A stretch of 11,379 nucleotides of DNA from Sulfurivermis sp041678005 (GTDB lineage: Bacteria > Pseudomonadota > Gammaproteobacteria > Thiohalomonadales > Thiohalomonadaceae): the NCBI GenBank assembly GCA_041678005.1, contig JBAYOW010000056.1, positions 1 to 11,379 of the forward strand, in the 5' to 3' direction. This document shows, piece by piece, positions 1-6,460 of this stretch. The notes under the pieces were generated by a model. It was given only the letters and a program-made list of their open reading frames with translations, did no database searches and was not told the origin of the DNA. Both the position numbers and the translations under genes were made by a program. How positions within the stretch are numbered: position 1 is the stretch's first letter; every line of letters begins with the position of its first letter.

Positions 1-69
1 AAGTAAAGGATGACGGGGATCGATCATCTGATCAAGGCGGGCGCGAAAGAAATCAGCGGTATCGGTCAT
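1..69 (-). CDS. Transposase N-terminus, IS5-family-like (partial, runs off window)
   Basis: An ATG on the minus strand at 69 opens a frame that stays open to base 1, giving 23 codons. The peptide contains RLDQMIDPRHPLL, which I recognise as resembling the conserved start of IS5-family DDE transposases (RLDQMIDLRHPLAVLA-type). The rest of the gene, including the catalytic DDE residues, lies outside the window, so neither family nor integrity can be confirmed. If it is an IS copy, its outer end should lie a little to the right of base 69. A CTAG at 188-191 is a possible target site (IS5-type elements favour YTAR-like targets), but I saw no matching inverted repeat. Assignment is from memory of the family on a short peptide. 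Confidence 0.6.
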   Translation of the reverse strand, partial: MTDTADFFRARLDQMIDPRHPLL

Positions 70-236
70 GATTATTATTAGATCCCCCAGGAAACAGCCT
101 GACAAGGCGTATTATTAAAGGATCTGCATGGTTTATAATGCTGCATTATACAATGAAATCATGGGCTTAGCTATATTTCAGGGGCGACTAGTTATCTTAC
201 CATATACTCTTTCCGGGACTTCTAGAGCGTTCTAGC
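70..236. other. Non-coding stretch right of the transposase start
   Basis: No convincing gene. It is AT-rich and contains a near-perfect palindrome at 134-150 (8-bp arms TATAATGC and GCATTATA around one T), which puts a TATAAT-like box on both strands. No well-spaced -35 partner was found on either strand, so a promoter is not called. Two TCTAG direct repeats lie at 221-225 and 231-235. The right end of the IS probably falls inside this stretch. Confidence 0.4.
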
Positions 237-275
237 GTTATGGGGTCTTGCAGTGGCGCTGCAAGACCCCGTAAC
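237..275. repeat. 17-bp stem-loop, 5-nt loop
   Basis: Inverted repeat with arms 237-253 and 259-275 and loop 254-258. Sixteen Watson-Crick pairs plus one G-T pair; the core arm is GGGGTCTTGCAG. No T-run follows on either strand, so it is not an intrinsic terminator of the usual kind. It overlaps the first copy of an 11-bp direct repeat, CGTAACCTCCA, at 270-280 and 283-293. It lies just beyond the fccB terminator. Function unknown; an IS-end or REP-like DNA element is possible. Confidence 0.7.
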
Positions 276-298
276 CTCCACTCGTAACCTCCAAGCAA

Positions 299-317
299 GT
301 GCGCCCTGCCGGCGCAC
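299..317. repeat. 7-bp GC-rich stem-loop
   Basis: Perfect arms GTGCGCC (299-305) and GGCGCAC (311-317) around a 5-nt loop, immediately beyond the T-tract of the fccB terminator. On the minus strand no T-run follows, so it would be at best a back-up pause site for the fcc transcript. Confidence 0.5.
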
Positions 318-347
318 ACAAAAAAACGGGGCCGTTAGGCCCCGTTT
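318..347 (-). terminator. Rho-independent terminator of fccAB
   Basis: Perfect 10-bp stem with arms AAACGGGGCC (324-333) and GGCCCCGTTT (338-347) and 4-nt loop GTTA. Read on the minus strand, the stem ends in a run of seven T (complement of 320-326). It starts 25 nt after the fccB stop codon, the right place and direction to end the fcc transcript. Confidence 0.92.
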
Positions 348-372
348 AAGAAGGTAACCACGTCTTGCGGCG

Positions 373-1671
373 TTAGCCGAAGATGTCGTTAGTGATATTG
401 GCGAACCAGCCGTGGGCATAATGCGCTTCACGCCGCAGGGCCTCGGCGCTGGCGTCGGCCGGTGTGACACCGCCTGCACCCTTGACAGCCGCGATCTGGT
501 TGTTGGCTTCGTCGAAGGTATAGACGATGCTGACCGAGATGCCGTGGTCTTTCGCTACCACGCTGTAGCAGGTGTTCATGTAGGAGGGGAAGCCTGGTTC
601 GCGGCCGGCCAGCAGGTCGGCCACCGCCATGGCGCAGACCTTGGCCTGTACGTTGGCGCTGTAGCCGGACTTCGGCATGCCGGCGGAGTTGCTGGCATCG
701 CCCAGCACATGAATGCCGGTGTGTTTCTTGGATTCGAAGGTCTTCTTGTTGACCGGACACCAGTCGCCATCGGTCAGGCTCGCATCAAAGGCGATCTTGC
801 CGGCTTTCTGCGGCGGGATGATGTTGATGACATCGGCCTTGACCTTGTCCACCGTGCCCTGCACGGTCATGGCCTTGCCGTCGACGCCTTCCACCTTGCC
901 GCCCTGCGCGGCGGACACCCACTCGATAAGGCTGTTGTCGGTGCCATAGCCGTAATGCTTCTTCCAGCCAGCCATGAACAGGCCCTGCTTGGAGAACTTG
1001 TCGCTGGAATCCATGATGATGAGCTTGGACTTCGGCTTGTGTCTCTTCAGGTACTGTGCGATCAGGCTGGCGCGCTCGTAGGGGCCTGGCGGGCAGCGGA
1101 AGGCACCGGCCGGCGTGGCAATGACCACGGTGCCGCCGTTCTTCATATCTAGCAGTTGCTTGTGCAGGGCGACTGTCTGCGCACCGGCCTTCCAGGCGTG
1201 GGGGATGGTGTTTTCTGCCAGCTCAGCGCTGTGGCCCTCGATGGCACCCCACTTGAAGTCGATGCCGGGGGAGACGATGGCGCGATCATATGCAAAGGTC
1301 TGGCCGCTCTTGGTCATGATCTTGCGGGAGGCTGGATCGATCTGGGTCACGGTGTCGTGCACCACGCGCACGCCGTGGCGGCGCAGACCATCATAGCCGA
1401 AGGTGAGGGAGTCGAGCGTACGCTCGCCGCCCAGCACCTCATTGCTCATGAAGCAGGTGTAATAGCGCGGGTTGGCCTCGATCAGGGTCACCTCAATGGA
1501 TGGGTCGGTCATGCGCAGATACTTGGCTGCCGTGGCACCGCCGGGGCCGCCGCCGACCACCACCACCTTGCCACCGGCACCGCTGCGGCTCGTGCCGCCC
1601 GCGCAACCGGCAAGAGTACCGATGGCTAACGCGCCACCGGAGAGTTTGATGAAGTTACGACGTGAAATCAT
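373..1671 (-). CDS. fccB: Flavocytochrome c sulfide dehydrogenase, flavoprotein subunit
   Basis: FAD subunit (432 aa) of FCSD, which oxidises sulfide to sulfur or polysulfide in the periplasm and passes electrons to the haem subunit. The sequence follows the known FccB proteins over its full length. Visible: dinucleotide motif VVVVGGGPGG at about 36-45; Cys73 in YYTCFMSNEV, matching the cysteine that binds FAD covalently in Allochromatium FccB; redox-active pair Cys193 (FRCPPGPY) and Cys368 (NTCYSV); C-terminal motif WFANITNDIFG. The N-terminus has a Tat signal, SRRNFIK at 3-9, followed by LAGC at 20-23, a perfect lipobox, so the mature protein may be a lipoprotein. Start ATG at 1671 is chosen because GGGGGAG lies 6 nt upstream; a TTG 15 nt further up has no better site. 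It follows fccA by 17 nt, in one operon. The coding sequence looks clearly GC-richer than the qmo-hdr genes. Confidence 0.96.
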   Translation of the reverse strand: MISRRNFIKLSGGALAIGTLAGCAGGTSRSGAGGKVVVVGGGPGGATAAKYLRMTDPSIEVTLIEANPRYYTCFMSNEVLGGERTLDSLTFGYDGLRRHGVRVVHDTVTQIDPASRKIMTKSGQTFAYDRAIVSPGIDFKWGAIEGHSAELAENTIPHAWKAGAQTVALHKQLLDMKNGGTVVIATPAGAFRCPPGPYERASLIAQYLKRHKPKSKLIIMDSSDKFSKQGLFMAGWKKHYGYGTDNSLIEWVSAAQGGKVEGVDGKAMTVQGTVDKVKADVINIIPPQKAGKIAFDASLTDGDWCPVNKKTFESKKHTGIHVLGDASNSAGMPKSGYSANVQAKVCAMAVADLLAGREPGFPSYMNTCYSVVAKDHGISVSIVYTFDEANNQIAAVKGAGGVTPADASAEALRREAHYAHGWFANITNDIFG

Positions 1672-1688
1672 TGTGTTCTCCCCCAAGG

Positions 1689-2276
1689 TTATTGCTGGCT
1701 GCCGTAGAAGTTGATCAGGGCGTCGACGCTGGATTTATCGTTGCTCTTGAACATCTCGTCGACCTTCTTCTTCATGTCCTTGTCCATCGCCCGCTCGCCG
1801 CTGAGGAAATCAGCCATGGAGAAGCTAAGGTAGGTCATGGACTGGCCGGCCAGAACGCCGCCCTGGTCGGGTTTGCGCCCACCGTCCTCGTGGCACTTTT
1901 CGCAGAACTTGTCGTGCAGGCGCTTGCCATGACCGGCCTTGGCCTGGTCAAAACCCTGCTTCATGGGAATCTGCTTTTGCTGGGCGAAGTAGTCGCCCAT
2001 CAGTGCGATCTCTTTATCGGAGTAGCCCTTGGCCACGCGATCCATCACGGTAGCTTTGCGCTCGCCGCTCTTGAAGGCCTTCATGGATTCCACGAAGTAC
2101 TCCGCCGGCGCACCGGCGAGGCTCGGGATCTGCGCTACGCTGGAGCCAGCGGTGCCGTGGCAGGCGGCGCAGGTGTTGGCCAGCATGATGGCCGACGGCG
2201 TGGTTGCCCATGCGACGCCACTCAAGGCCAAGCCTCCGGCAAAGACCATTTTTTTGAACAGTGTTATTGAGCCCAT
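1689..2276 (-). CDS. fccA: Flavocytochrome c sulfide dehydrogenase, dihaem cytochrome c subunit
   Basis: Periplasmic dihaem cytochrome c (195 aa before processing) that takes electrons from the FccB flavin and hands them to other c-type cytochromes. Two haem-binding motifs are present: C36-A-A-C-H40 and C125-E-K-C-H129, one per cytochrome domain, as in dihaem FccA. Likely axial methionines are Met78 for the first haem and Met164 or Met168 for the second (inferred by position). A Sec signal peptide, MGSITLFKK plus a hydrophobic stretch, ends at VAWA with cleavage expected after Ala24. ATG at 2276 is chosen: AGGAGG lies about 9 nt upstream, and a TTG two codons earlier adds nothing. It is first in the operon, 17 nt before fccB. 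Identification rests on the haem motifs, the size and the direct linkage to fccB. Confidence 0.94.
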   Translation of the reverse strand: MGSITLFKKMVFAGGLALSGVAWATTPSAIMLANTCAACHGTAGSSVAQIPSLAGAPAEYFVESMKAFKSGERKATVMDRVAKGYSDKEIALMGDYFAQQKQIPMKQGFDQAKAGHGKRLHDKFCEKCHEDGGRKPDQGGVLAGQSMTYLSFSMADFLSGERAMDKDMKKKVDEMFKSNDKSSVDALINFYGSQQ

Positions 2277-2316
2277 TCTCAAACTCCTCCTTTGCTTTGA
2301 TTGTTATATGTATTGG

Positions 2317-2342
2317 CTTTGGCAGCAGCGGTGCTGCCAAAG
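2317..2342 (-). promoter_or_regulatory. Leader hairpin upstream of fccA
   Basis: Perfect 11-bp inverted repeat, arms CTTTGGCAGCA (2317-2327) and TGCTGCCAAAG (2332-2342), 4-nt loop. It lies 41 nt upstream of the fccA ATG. No T-run follows on the minus strand, so it is not a terminator. It could be a 5' UTR stem that stabilises or controls the fcc mRNA, or an operator. A weak TATAGT box (complement of 2346-2351) sits just upstream on the minus strand, with TTTGCA 16 nt before it, which would start transcription within the hairpin. That promoter is a guess. Confidence 0.5.
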
Positions 2343-2384
2343 GTAACTATACACATGTGGTAGAAAATGCAAAGACAAAATATT

Positions 2385-2399
2385 CTGACTGACAGTCAG
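2385..2399. promoter_or_regulatory. Palindrome, candidate operator for fccAB
   Basis: Perfect 7-bp arms CTGACTG and CAGTCAG around a single A. It lies about 110 nt upstream of fccA and about 35 nt upstream of the possible -10 box, a position that suits an activator site. No regulator is identified, and chance cannot be ruled out for a 15-bp dyad. Confidence 0.3.
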
Positions 2400-2496
2400 A
2401 TGTGGCAGGTCGTGTCAGGTGGTAAGGGCATGAAAGGGCGATATGACAAAAACAGGATCCCGGAGACGAGGGCACCTCTATATCAGTGTCCTGGGA

Positions 2497-2604
2497 GGAA
2501 TGAACAATCGCATCAAGGTCATCAAGCGCATGGCCTACGGCTAGCACGACTGCGACTACTTGTTCTTGAAAATCAGGGTCTCTTTTCCTGATAAAACGCG
2601 ATGA
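2497..2604 (+). pseudogene. Remnant of an ISL3-type transposase C-terminus
   Basis: Plus-strand translation from 2497 gives GMNNRIKVIKRMAYG, an in-frame TAG (2542-2544), then HDCDYLFLKIRVSFPDKTR and TGA (2602-2604). This matches the conserved C-terminus of ISL3/IS204/IS1001-type transposases (EGxNNRIKVIKRxAYGYRDxxYFFLKIRxxFP), with the stop in place of an expected aromatic residue. Nothing recognisable of the transposase remains upstream of about 2497, and no start or catalytic residues survive. It is a dead fragment of about 35 codons, stranded between the fcc operon and the terminator of the qmo-hdr operon. Family call is from memory of the motif. Confidence 0.7.
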
Positions 2605-2631
2605 AAAAAAAGCCCCGCACGAGGGCGGGGC
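2604..2631 (-). terminator. Rho-independent terminator of qmoAB-hdrCB
   Basis: Stem of 7 bp, GCCCCGC (2612-2618) and GCGGGGC (2625-2631), 6-nt loop. On the minus strand it is followed by eight T (complement of 2604-2611). It begins 23 nt after the hdrB stop and overlaps the last codon of the transposase remnant by a base or so. Confidence 0.9.
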
Positions 2632-2654
2632 CTAAGCCTTATTAAAAAGACTTG

Positions 2655-3563
2655 TTATTTGTTGGCAATGTCTTCCAGCTTGCTTGCACGGATCATCTGA
2701 CCGTCGAGGGCCGCTTCCTGGCTTGATTTGCCATAGGCCACGGCGATGAGCTGTGTATAGTAGACCACCGGAATATTGAACTTGGTGCCGAAAGTCTTGT
2801 TGATATTTCTTTGGTAAGATTCGACGTTCATCTGGCATAGCTGGCAGGGGGTGACAATCATGTCGGCACCGCCATCGTAGGCGGCTTCGATGATTTCCTT
2901 GACCAGGGCATGCCCTTTTTCCGGCTCTGAAAACATCAGTGCGCCGGAGCAGCAGGAAACCTTTTTCTCATAATTATCTACCGCCTTGGCACCGCAGGCC
3001 TCGATCATGTGATCGAGATAGACTGGATTTTCGTAGGATTCACCAGCGATACCAAAAGGGCGGTTAGTCTGACAGCCGACATAGCCTGCGATCTTGATGC
3101 CTTCCAGCGGTTTGCTGATGCCATTTGCGATGGTGTCCAGGCCAATATCTTCGATCAAAACCTCGACCATGTGACGGGCTTCAGGCATGGCATTGGCTTC
3201 AACCTTCAGGCCGATCTCGCTCAGCGCAGCATTGACTCCCTGGCTAGCTTTTGGACTGTGTTCCACTCGTTCCTTGGCTTCACGGGTAGAGATCCAGCAG
3301 GCTGCGCAGGGGGCAACTATGTCAGCATTGCCATGTTGTTGCTGAGACAGGGCAATATTACGCGCTGACAGCGACAGGCGTGGAATTTCACTACCACCAG
3401 CGTAGCCGATGGAAGCGCCGCAGCAGTTCCAGTCGTCAATTTCTTTTAGCTTGATATCCAACGCATCACACATGGCATTGGATGAACGCAGGAAGTTGTC
3501 AGCCGATGCCTTGGACTGGGATGAACACCCTGGATAGAAGGAATAAAACTCTTTCTTGGCCAT
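2655..3563 (-). CDS. hdrB: HdrB-like heterodisulfide reductase subunit (CCG domains)
   Basis: Cytoplasmic iron-sulfur protein (302 aa) related to HdrB, the heterodisulfide reductase subunit whose two cysteine-rich CCG domains bind non-cubane [4Fe-4S] clusters. Both domains are complete: C13, C47-C48, C86, C89 (NCCGAS, PCAACW), then C164, C204-C205, C240, C243 (SCCSGA, PCQLCQ). The second has CCSG rather than CCG, with the cysteines kept. ATG at 3563 is preceded by GAGGAG at 7 nt; the CGT codons before it are not needed. It is the last gene of the operon, 11 nt after hdrC, with its ribosome site overlapping the hdrC stop. With HdrC it probably replaces the C-terminal half of the Qmo machinery, as in the qmoAB-hdrCB arrangement known from Gram-positive sulfate reducers. 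Its actual substrate (a disulfide, or only electrons) is not shown by the sequence. Confidence 0.92.
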   Translation of the reverse strand: MAKKEFYSFYPGCSSQSKASADNFLRSSNAMCDALDIKLKEIDDWNCCGASIGYAGGSEIPRLSLSARNIALSQQQHGNADIVAPCAACWISTREAKERVEHSPKASQGVNAALSEIGLKVEANAMPEARHMVEVLIEDIGLDTIANGISKPLEGIKIAGYVGCQTNRPFGIAGESYENPVYLDHMIEACGAKAVDNYEKKVSCCSGALMFSEPEKGHALVKEIIEAAYDGGADMIVTPCQLCQMNVESYQRNINKTFGTKFNIPVVYYTQLIAVAYGKSSQEAALDGQMIRASKLEDIANK

Positions 3564-3574
3564 CTGTCTTCTCC

Positions 3575-4200
3575 TCACTCGCCAAATTTGGCGATGTGTT
3601 CTGCCTCAAACTCTTCTGCTTTCTTCAGCATTTTGGCAATGCCTGAAGTGTCTTTGCACTTGTGCCCACCAAAGTATTCCATCGGACTCAAGCGTTTGCT
3701 CTTCATCATCGCCATACCCAGTTCACGGCCAGCCATGGCATTTTTGATGCCCTGCGCGATGCCATCCTTGAAGTATAGGCCGACGCCAATCTTGAGCTCA
3801 TTAACACGCCCATTCTTGACAATAGAATCCCAGAACATCTGCCAAACTGTTCGGTGACCTGTCGTTTTGGCGACAGGCCAAGACGTTTGGCGTAGCTGGC
3901 GAGGCCATGCATGATGTGGGTGATCGGCAGTCCACGTGGACAGCGCGCCATGCAGTTGTAGCAGGAGGTGCACATCCACATCGATTCGGTGGAAAGCACT
4001 TCCTCGCGCTTGCCAGCACGGATCATCATGAAAAGTTCTTGTGGTGGATGTTCCCAGTACGGGCCGAGCGGACAGGAGCCAGAGCAGACGCCGCATTGCA
4101 TACACATCTTGACCCAGTGGCCTTCCTCGACATTCGCCTCGACTTCTTTAAGGAAGTCGGAACGATATTTCTGGACCATCGCCTGATTCATATTGCTCAT
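3575..4200 (-). pseudogene. hdrC: HdrC-like 2x[4Fe-4S] protein, frameshifted
   Basis: Iron-sulfur relay subunit related to HdrC and to the cytoplasmic part of QmoC. The first frame (ATG 4200, AAGGAGG about 5 nt upstream) encodes two complete CxxCxxCxxxCP cluster motifs: C33, C36, C39, C43 and C77, C80, C83, C87. It remains family-like to about residue 120 (LGLSPKRQVTEQFG), then degenerates and stops at 3706. The family-like continuation, MFWDSIVKNGRVNELK to AKFGE and TGA at 3575, is in the -1 frame. Joining near 3839-3843, where one base appears missing before the ATG of MFWDS, restores a protein of about 208 aa. An AAAA run at 3865-3868 is an alternative slip point, but no classical slippery heptamer or downstream stem was recognised. 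Causes: sequencing error, a real lesion, or recoding. Both cluster motifs precede the break. Gaps are 10 nt after qmoB and 11 nt before hdrB. Confidence 0.88.
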
Positions 4201-4210
4201 CGTGGCCTCC

Positions 4211-6457
4211 TTAGAATTTGAAAGGACTCATGCCGATCTCAGCGATCAGCTTTTCCATATCGTTGATAATCTGCGGAATACGGTGGATGTCGGCTATGGA
4301 CACCTCGTAAGTCTGCACCCGCTCTTTCTCCATATTGAGCTGTTCCAGTGTGTCGTCGATCTTGCTCATGCGGTTGTGAGCTATTTCTGAGCCCTTGACG
4401 AAGTGACACTGGTAGTTCTCACCCTTCTGGCAACCCAGCAGGATGACACCGTCATAGCCACTGTTCAGTGCATCAGTGATCCAGATGGTGTTGACCGAAC
4501 CTAGGCAACGTACCGGGATGATGCGTGCGTAAGCACTGTATTCCTGGCGCGACATGCCCGCCATGTCGAGTGCTGGATAGGCATCGTTTTCGCAGGCCAT
4601 TATCAGCAGGCGTGGCTTCTCGGAGAACTCATCCGGCATATCAACAGCCTTGAGCTGCTGGCCGATTGTTTCCACCGAGTAGTTTTCAAAGGAGATGACG
4701 CGCACTGGGCAGGCACCCATACAGGTACCGCAGCGACGGCAACGTGCCTCATTATATACAGGATAACCTTTTTCATCTTCATTAATGGCGCCAAAAGGAC
4801 ATTCCACCGTACAGCGTTTGCACTGGGTGCAGCCTTCCTTGCGGAAAGTGGGGTATGACAGATCGCCAGAACGCGGATGGGCAGCACGGCCGAGGGCTGC
4901 ATTTTCACTGGCCTGGATGGCCTTTAATGCAGCGCCGGTAGCATCTTCAATGGCTTGGTGGGCATCCATAGGGCGCCGCACGGGGCCTGCAGTATAAATG
5001 CCGGTACGGCGAGTTTCGTAAGGGAAGCAGATGAAATGCGAATCGGTAAAGCCGCTTTTCAGGTGTGGTACGTCGCTACCCTGACGGTATTGCAGATTGA
5101 GGACAGAGACAGGGGCATTTTCCTGCTCGGCCTTCAGCTTCTCGACCAGTGCAGTGTTTTCTTCGTTACCAGCTGTCTCGATATCTTGCGCGAGATATGG
5201 GTTGGGGCCACTGGCTGGCAACATGCCGGTAGCCAGGACGACGATATCGGCATCAATATAAGTGTCTTCTGCCAGAATCTTGTCGTTGTAATTTACTTTC
5301 AGACCTTGGCCGCCAGCTTCGACGCTGTTCACCTTGCCCTTGGAGAAGGCGACGCCAGCTTCCTGACCGCCGCGATATACGTCTTCTCCATCGGCACCTG
5401 GAGTGCGCAGATCATCGAAGATTACCGTGGCATCGCCACCGGCATCCTTAACATAGCGGGCCTGCTTGATGGAGGTCATGCAGCAATGGCCTGAGCAGTA
5501 AGGTAGATGGCCTTCCTGTTCGGAGCGCTGACCGGCGCACTGGACGAAGACCACATTCCTGGCCTCGCTGCCGTCGGCTTTCTTGATAGCGCCGCCGTTG
5601 GCCTTGACCATTTTCTCAAAGGTCAGCTGATCCATTACATCTTGGCTCTTGCCGCCACCGAGCTCCGGCAGCTTGTTGATGTCGTACTGGTTGAATCCGG
5701 TCGCCTGAACGATGGCTCCTACCATGACATCCTTGCTGCTACCGCTTTCAGTGGCCAAGCTCACCTCGAAGCGGCCTGGTGCGCCGTCGGTCTTGGCTAC
5801 CGTAGTATTGAGATAGACGGTTATATTGCCATTTGCATTGACGGCCTCGATCAGCTCGTTGGTGGTGTTGTCCACCAGGACGTTGTAGGGGGCCTTGTAA
5901 GGGAATTTCTTGTACATTTCAGCAGAAACGCCGCCCAGTGCGCCGGTCTTTTCTACCAGCTCAACCTTATAGCCAGCCTTGGCAGCTTCCAGGGCAGCGG
6001 TCATGCCGGAGATACCGCCACCGACAACCAGAATGTCACGCACCAGACCTTGCTCGCCTGAGGCTGAAGGCATTTTCATGTATTTGGCTTCGGCGCAGGC
6101 CATGCGGACATAGTCATCTGCCATTTCCTGCGTTGTCTCTGCAGCCTCGTCGGTAGCCGGACGCACCCAGATGACGCCTTCGCGCAGGTTGGCGCGAGAA
6201 AGCGCCACGCCTTCAAAGTTGAAGGCTTCGGTTTTGGCTCGACGAGAACAACCGGCAATGACTAGATGGGTGACACCATCGTTATTGATGTCATCCTGGA
6301 TCATTTGTACACCTTCGGCATTGCAAAGGAACTCATGTTCCCTGGCAACTGCGGCCTTGCCTTCGCGCTTGGCTACATTGACCAGTTGCGCGGTATCTAG
6401 ACGCTCGCCGATGCCGCAGCCCTGGCAGATATAGGCTCCAATCTTCATGTCAGCCAC
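4211..6457 (-). CDS. qmoB: QmoB-like HdrA/MvhD flavo-iron-sulfur protein
   Basis: Large HdrA-type flavoprotein (748 aa) of the quinone-interacting membrane-bound oxidoreductase group, partner of APS reductase in dissimilatory sulfur metabolism. Domains in order: N-terminal cysteine-containing part at 1-130 (CQGCGIGERLD at 11, GCSRRAK at 69); FAD fold with GGGISG at 146-151; HdrA cluster-type cysteines C307, C321, C325-C326 (CSGHCCM); two ferredoxin motifs C543/546/549/553 and C573/576/579/583; C-terminal MvhD/FlpD-like domain from about 615 with C621, C651, C676, C684. This HdrA-plus-MvhD layout and the length are those of QmoB rather than plain HdrA. The start is GTG at 6457: GGAGG lies about 7 nt upstream, whereas the ATG at 6448 is too far from it. 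Only 3 nt separate it from the qmoA stop, suggesting coupled translation. No transmembrane segment is seen. Confidence 0.9.
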   Translation of the reverse strand: MADMKIGAYICQGCGIGERLDTAQLVNVAKREGKAAVAREHEFLCNAEGVQMIQDDINNDGVTHLVIAGCSRRAKTEAFNFEGVALSRANLREGVIWVRPATDEAAETTQEMADDYVRMACAEAKYMKMPSASGEQGLVRDILVVGGGISGMTAALEAAKAGYKVELVEKTGALGGVSAEMYKKFPYKAPYNVLVDNTTNELIEAVNANGNITVYLNTTVAKTDGAPGRFEVSLATESGSSKDVMVGAIVQATGFNQYDINKLPELGGGKSQDVMDQLTFEKMVKANGGAIKKADGSEARNVVFVQCAGQRSEQEGHLPYCSGHCCMTSIKQARYVKDAGGDATVIFDDLRTPGADGEDVYRGGQEAGVAFSKGKVNSVEAGGQGLKVNYNDKILAEDTYIDADIVVLATGMLPASGPNPYLAQDIETAGNEENTALVEKLKAEQENAPVSVLNLQYRQGSDVPHLKSGFTDSHFICFPYETRRTGIYTAGPVRRPMDAHQAIEDATGAALKAIQASENAALGRAAHPRSGDLSYPTFRKEGCTQCKRCTVECPFGAINEDEKGYPVYNEARCRRCGTCMGACPVRVISFENYSVETIGQQLKAVDMPDEFSEKPRLLIMACENDAYPALDMAGMSRQEYSAYARIIPVRCLGSVNTIWITDALNSGYDGVILLGCQKGENYQCHFVKGSEIAHNRMSKIDDTLEQLNMEKERVQTYEVSIADIHRIPQIINDMEKLIAEIGMSPFKF

Positions 6458-6460
6458 TAT

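Noticed and set aside
237..275. Integron attC-like site
   Set aside because: The stem has no extrahelical bases, and its ends do not match the RYYYAAC/GTTRRRY core sites. No integrase or gene cassette is nearby.
412..1629. Long plus-strand open frames opposite fccB (246 and 157 codons)
   Set aside because: They are antisense to a full-length, strongly recognisable FccB. High GC at third positions keeps the opposite frame open. No family motif seen in them.
2367..2591. A 74-codon plus-strand frame between the fcc and qmo-hdr operons
   Set aside because: It is in a different frame from the transposase remnant it overlaps, and its peptide looks like frame-shadow sequence.
3706..3838. A separate small gene for the C-terminal half of HdrC starting at ATG 3838
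   Set aside because: No ribosome-binding sequence precedes that ATG, and the peptide reads as the direct continuation of HdrC. A frameshift explains it better.
4955..6061. Plus-strand open frames of about 180 codons opposite qmoB
   Set aside because: Antisense to QmoB, whose flavin and cysteine motifs cover the same stretch. No recognisable protein features.
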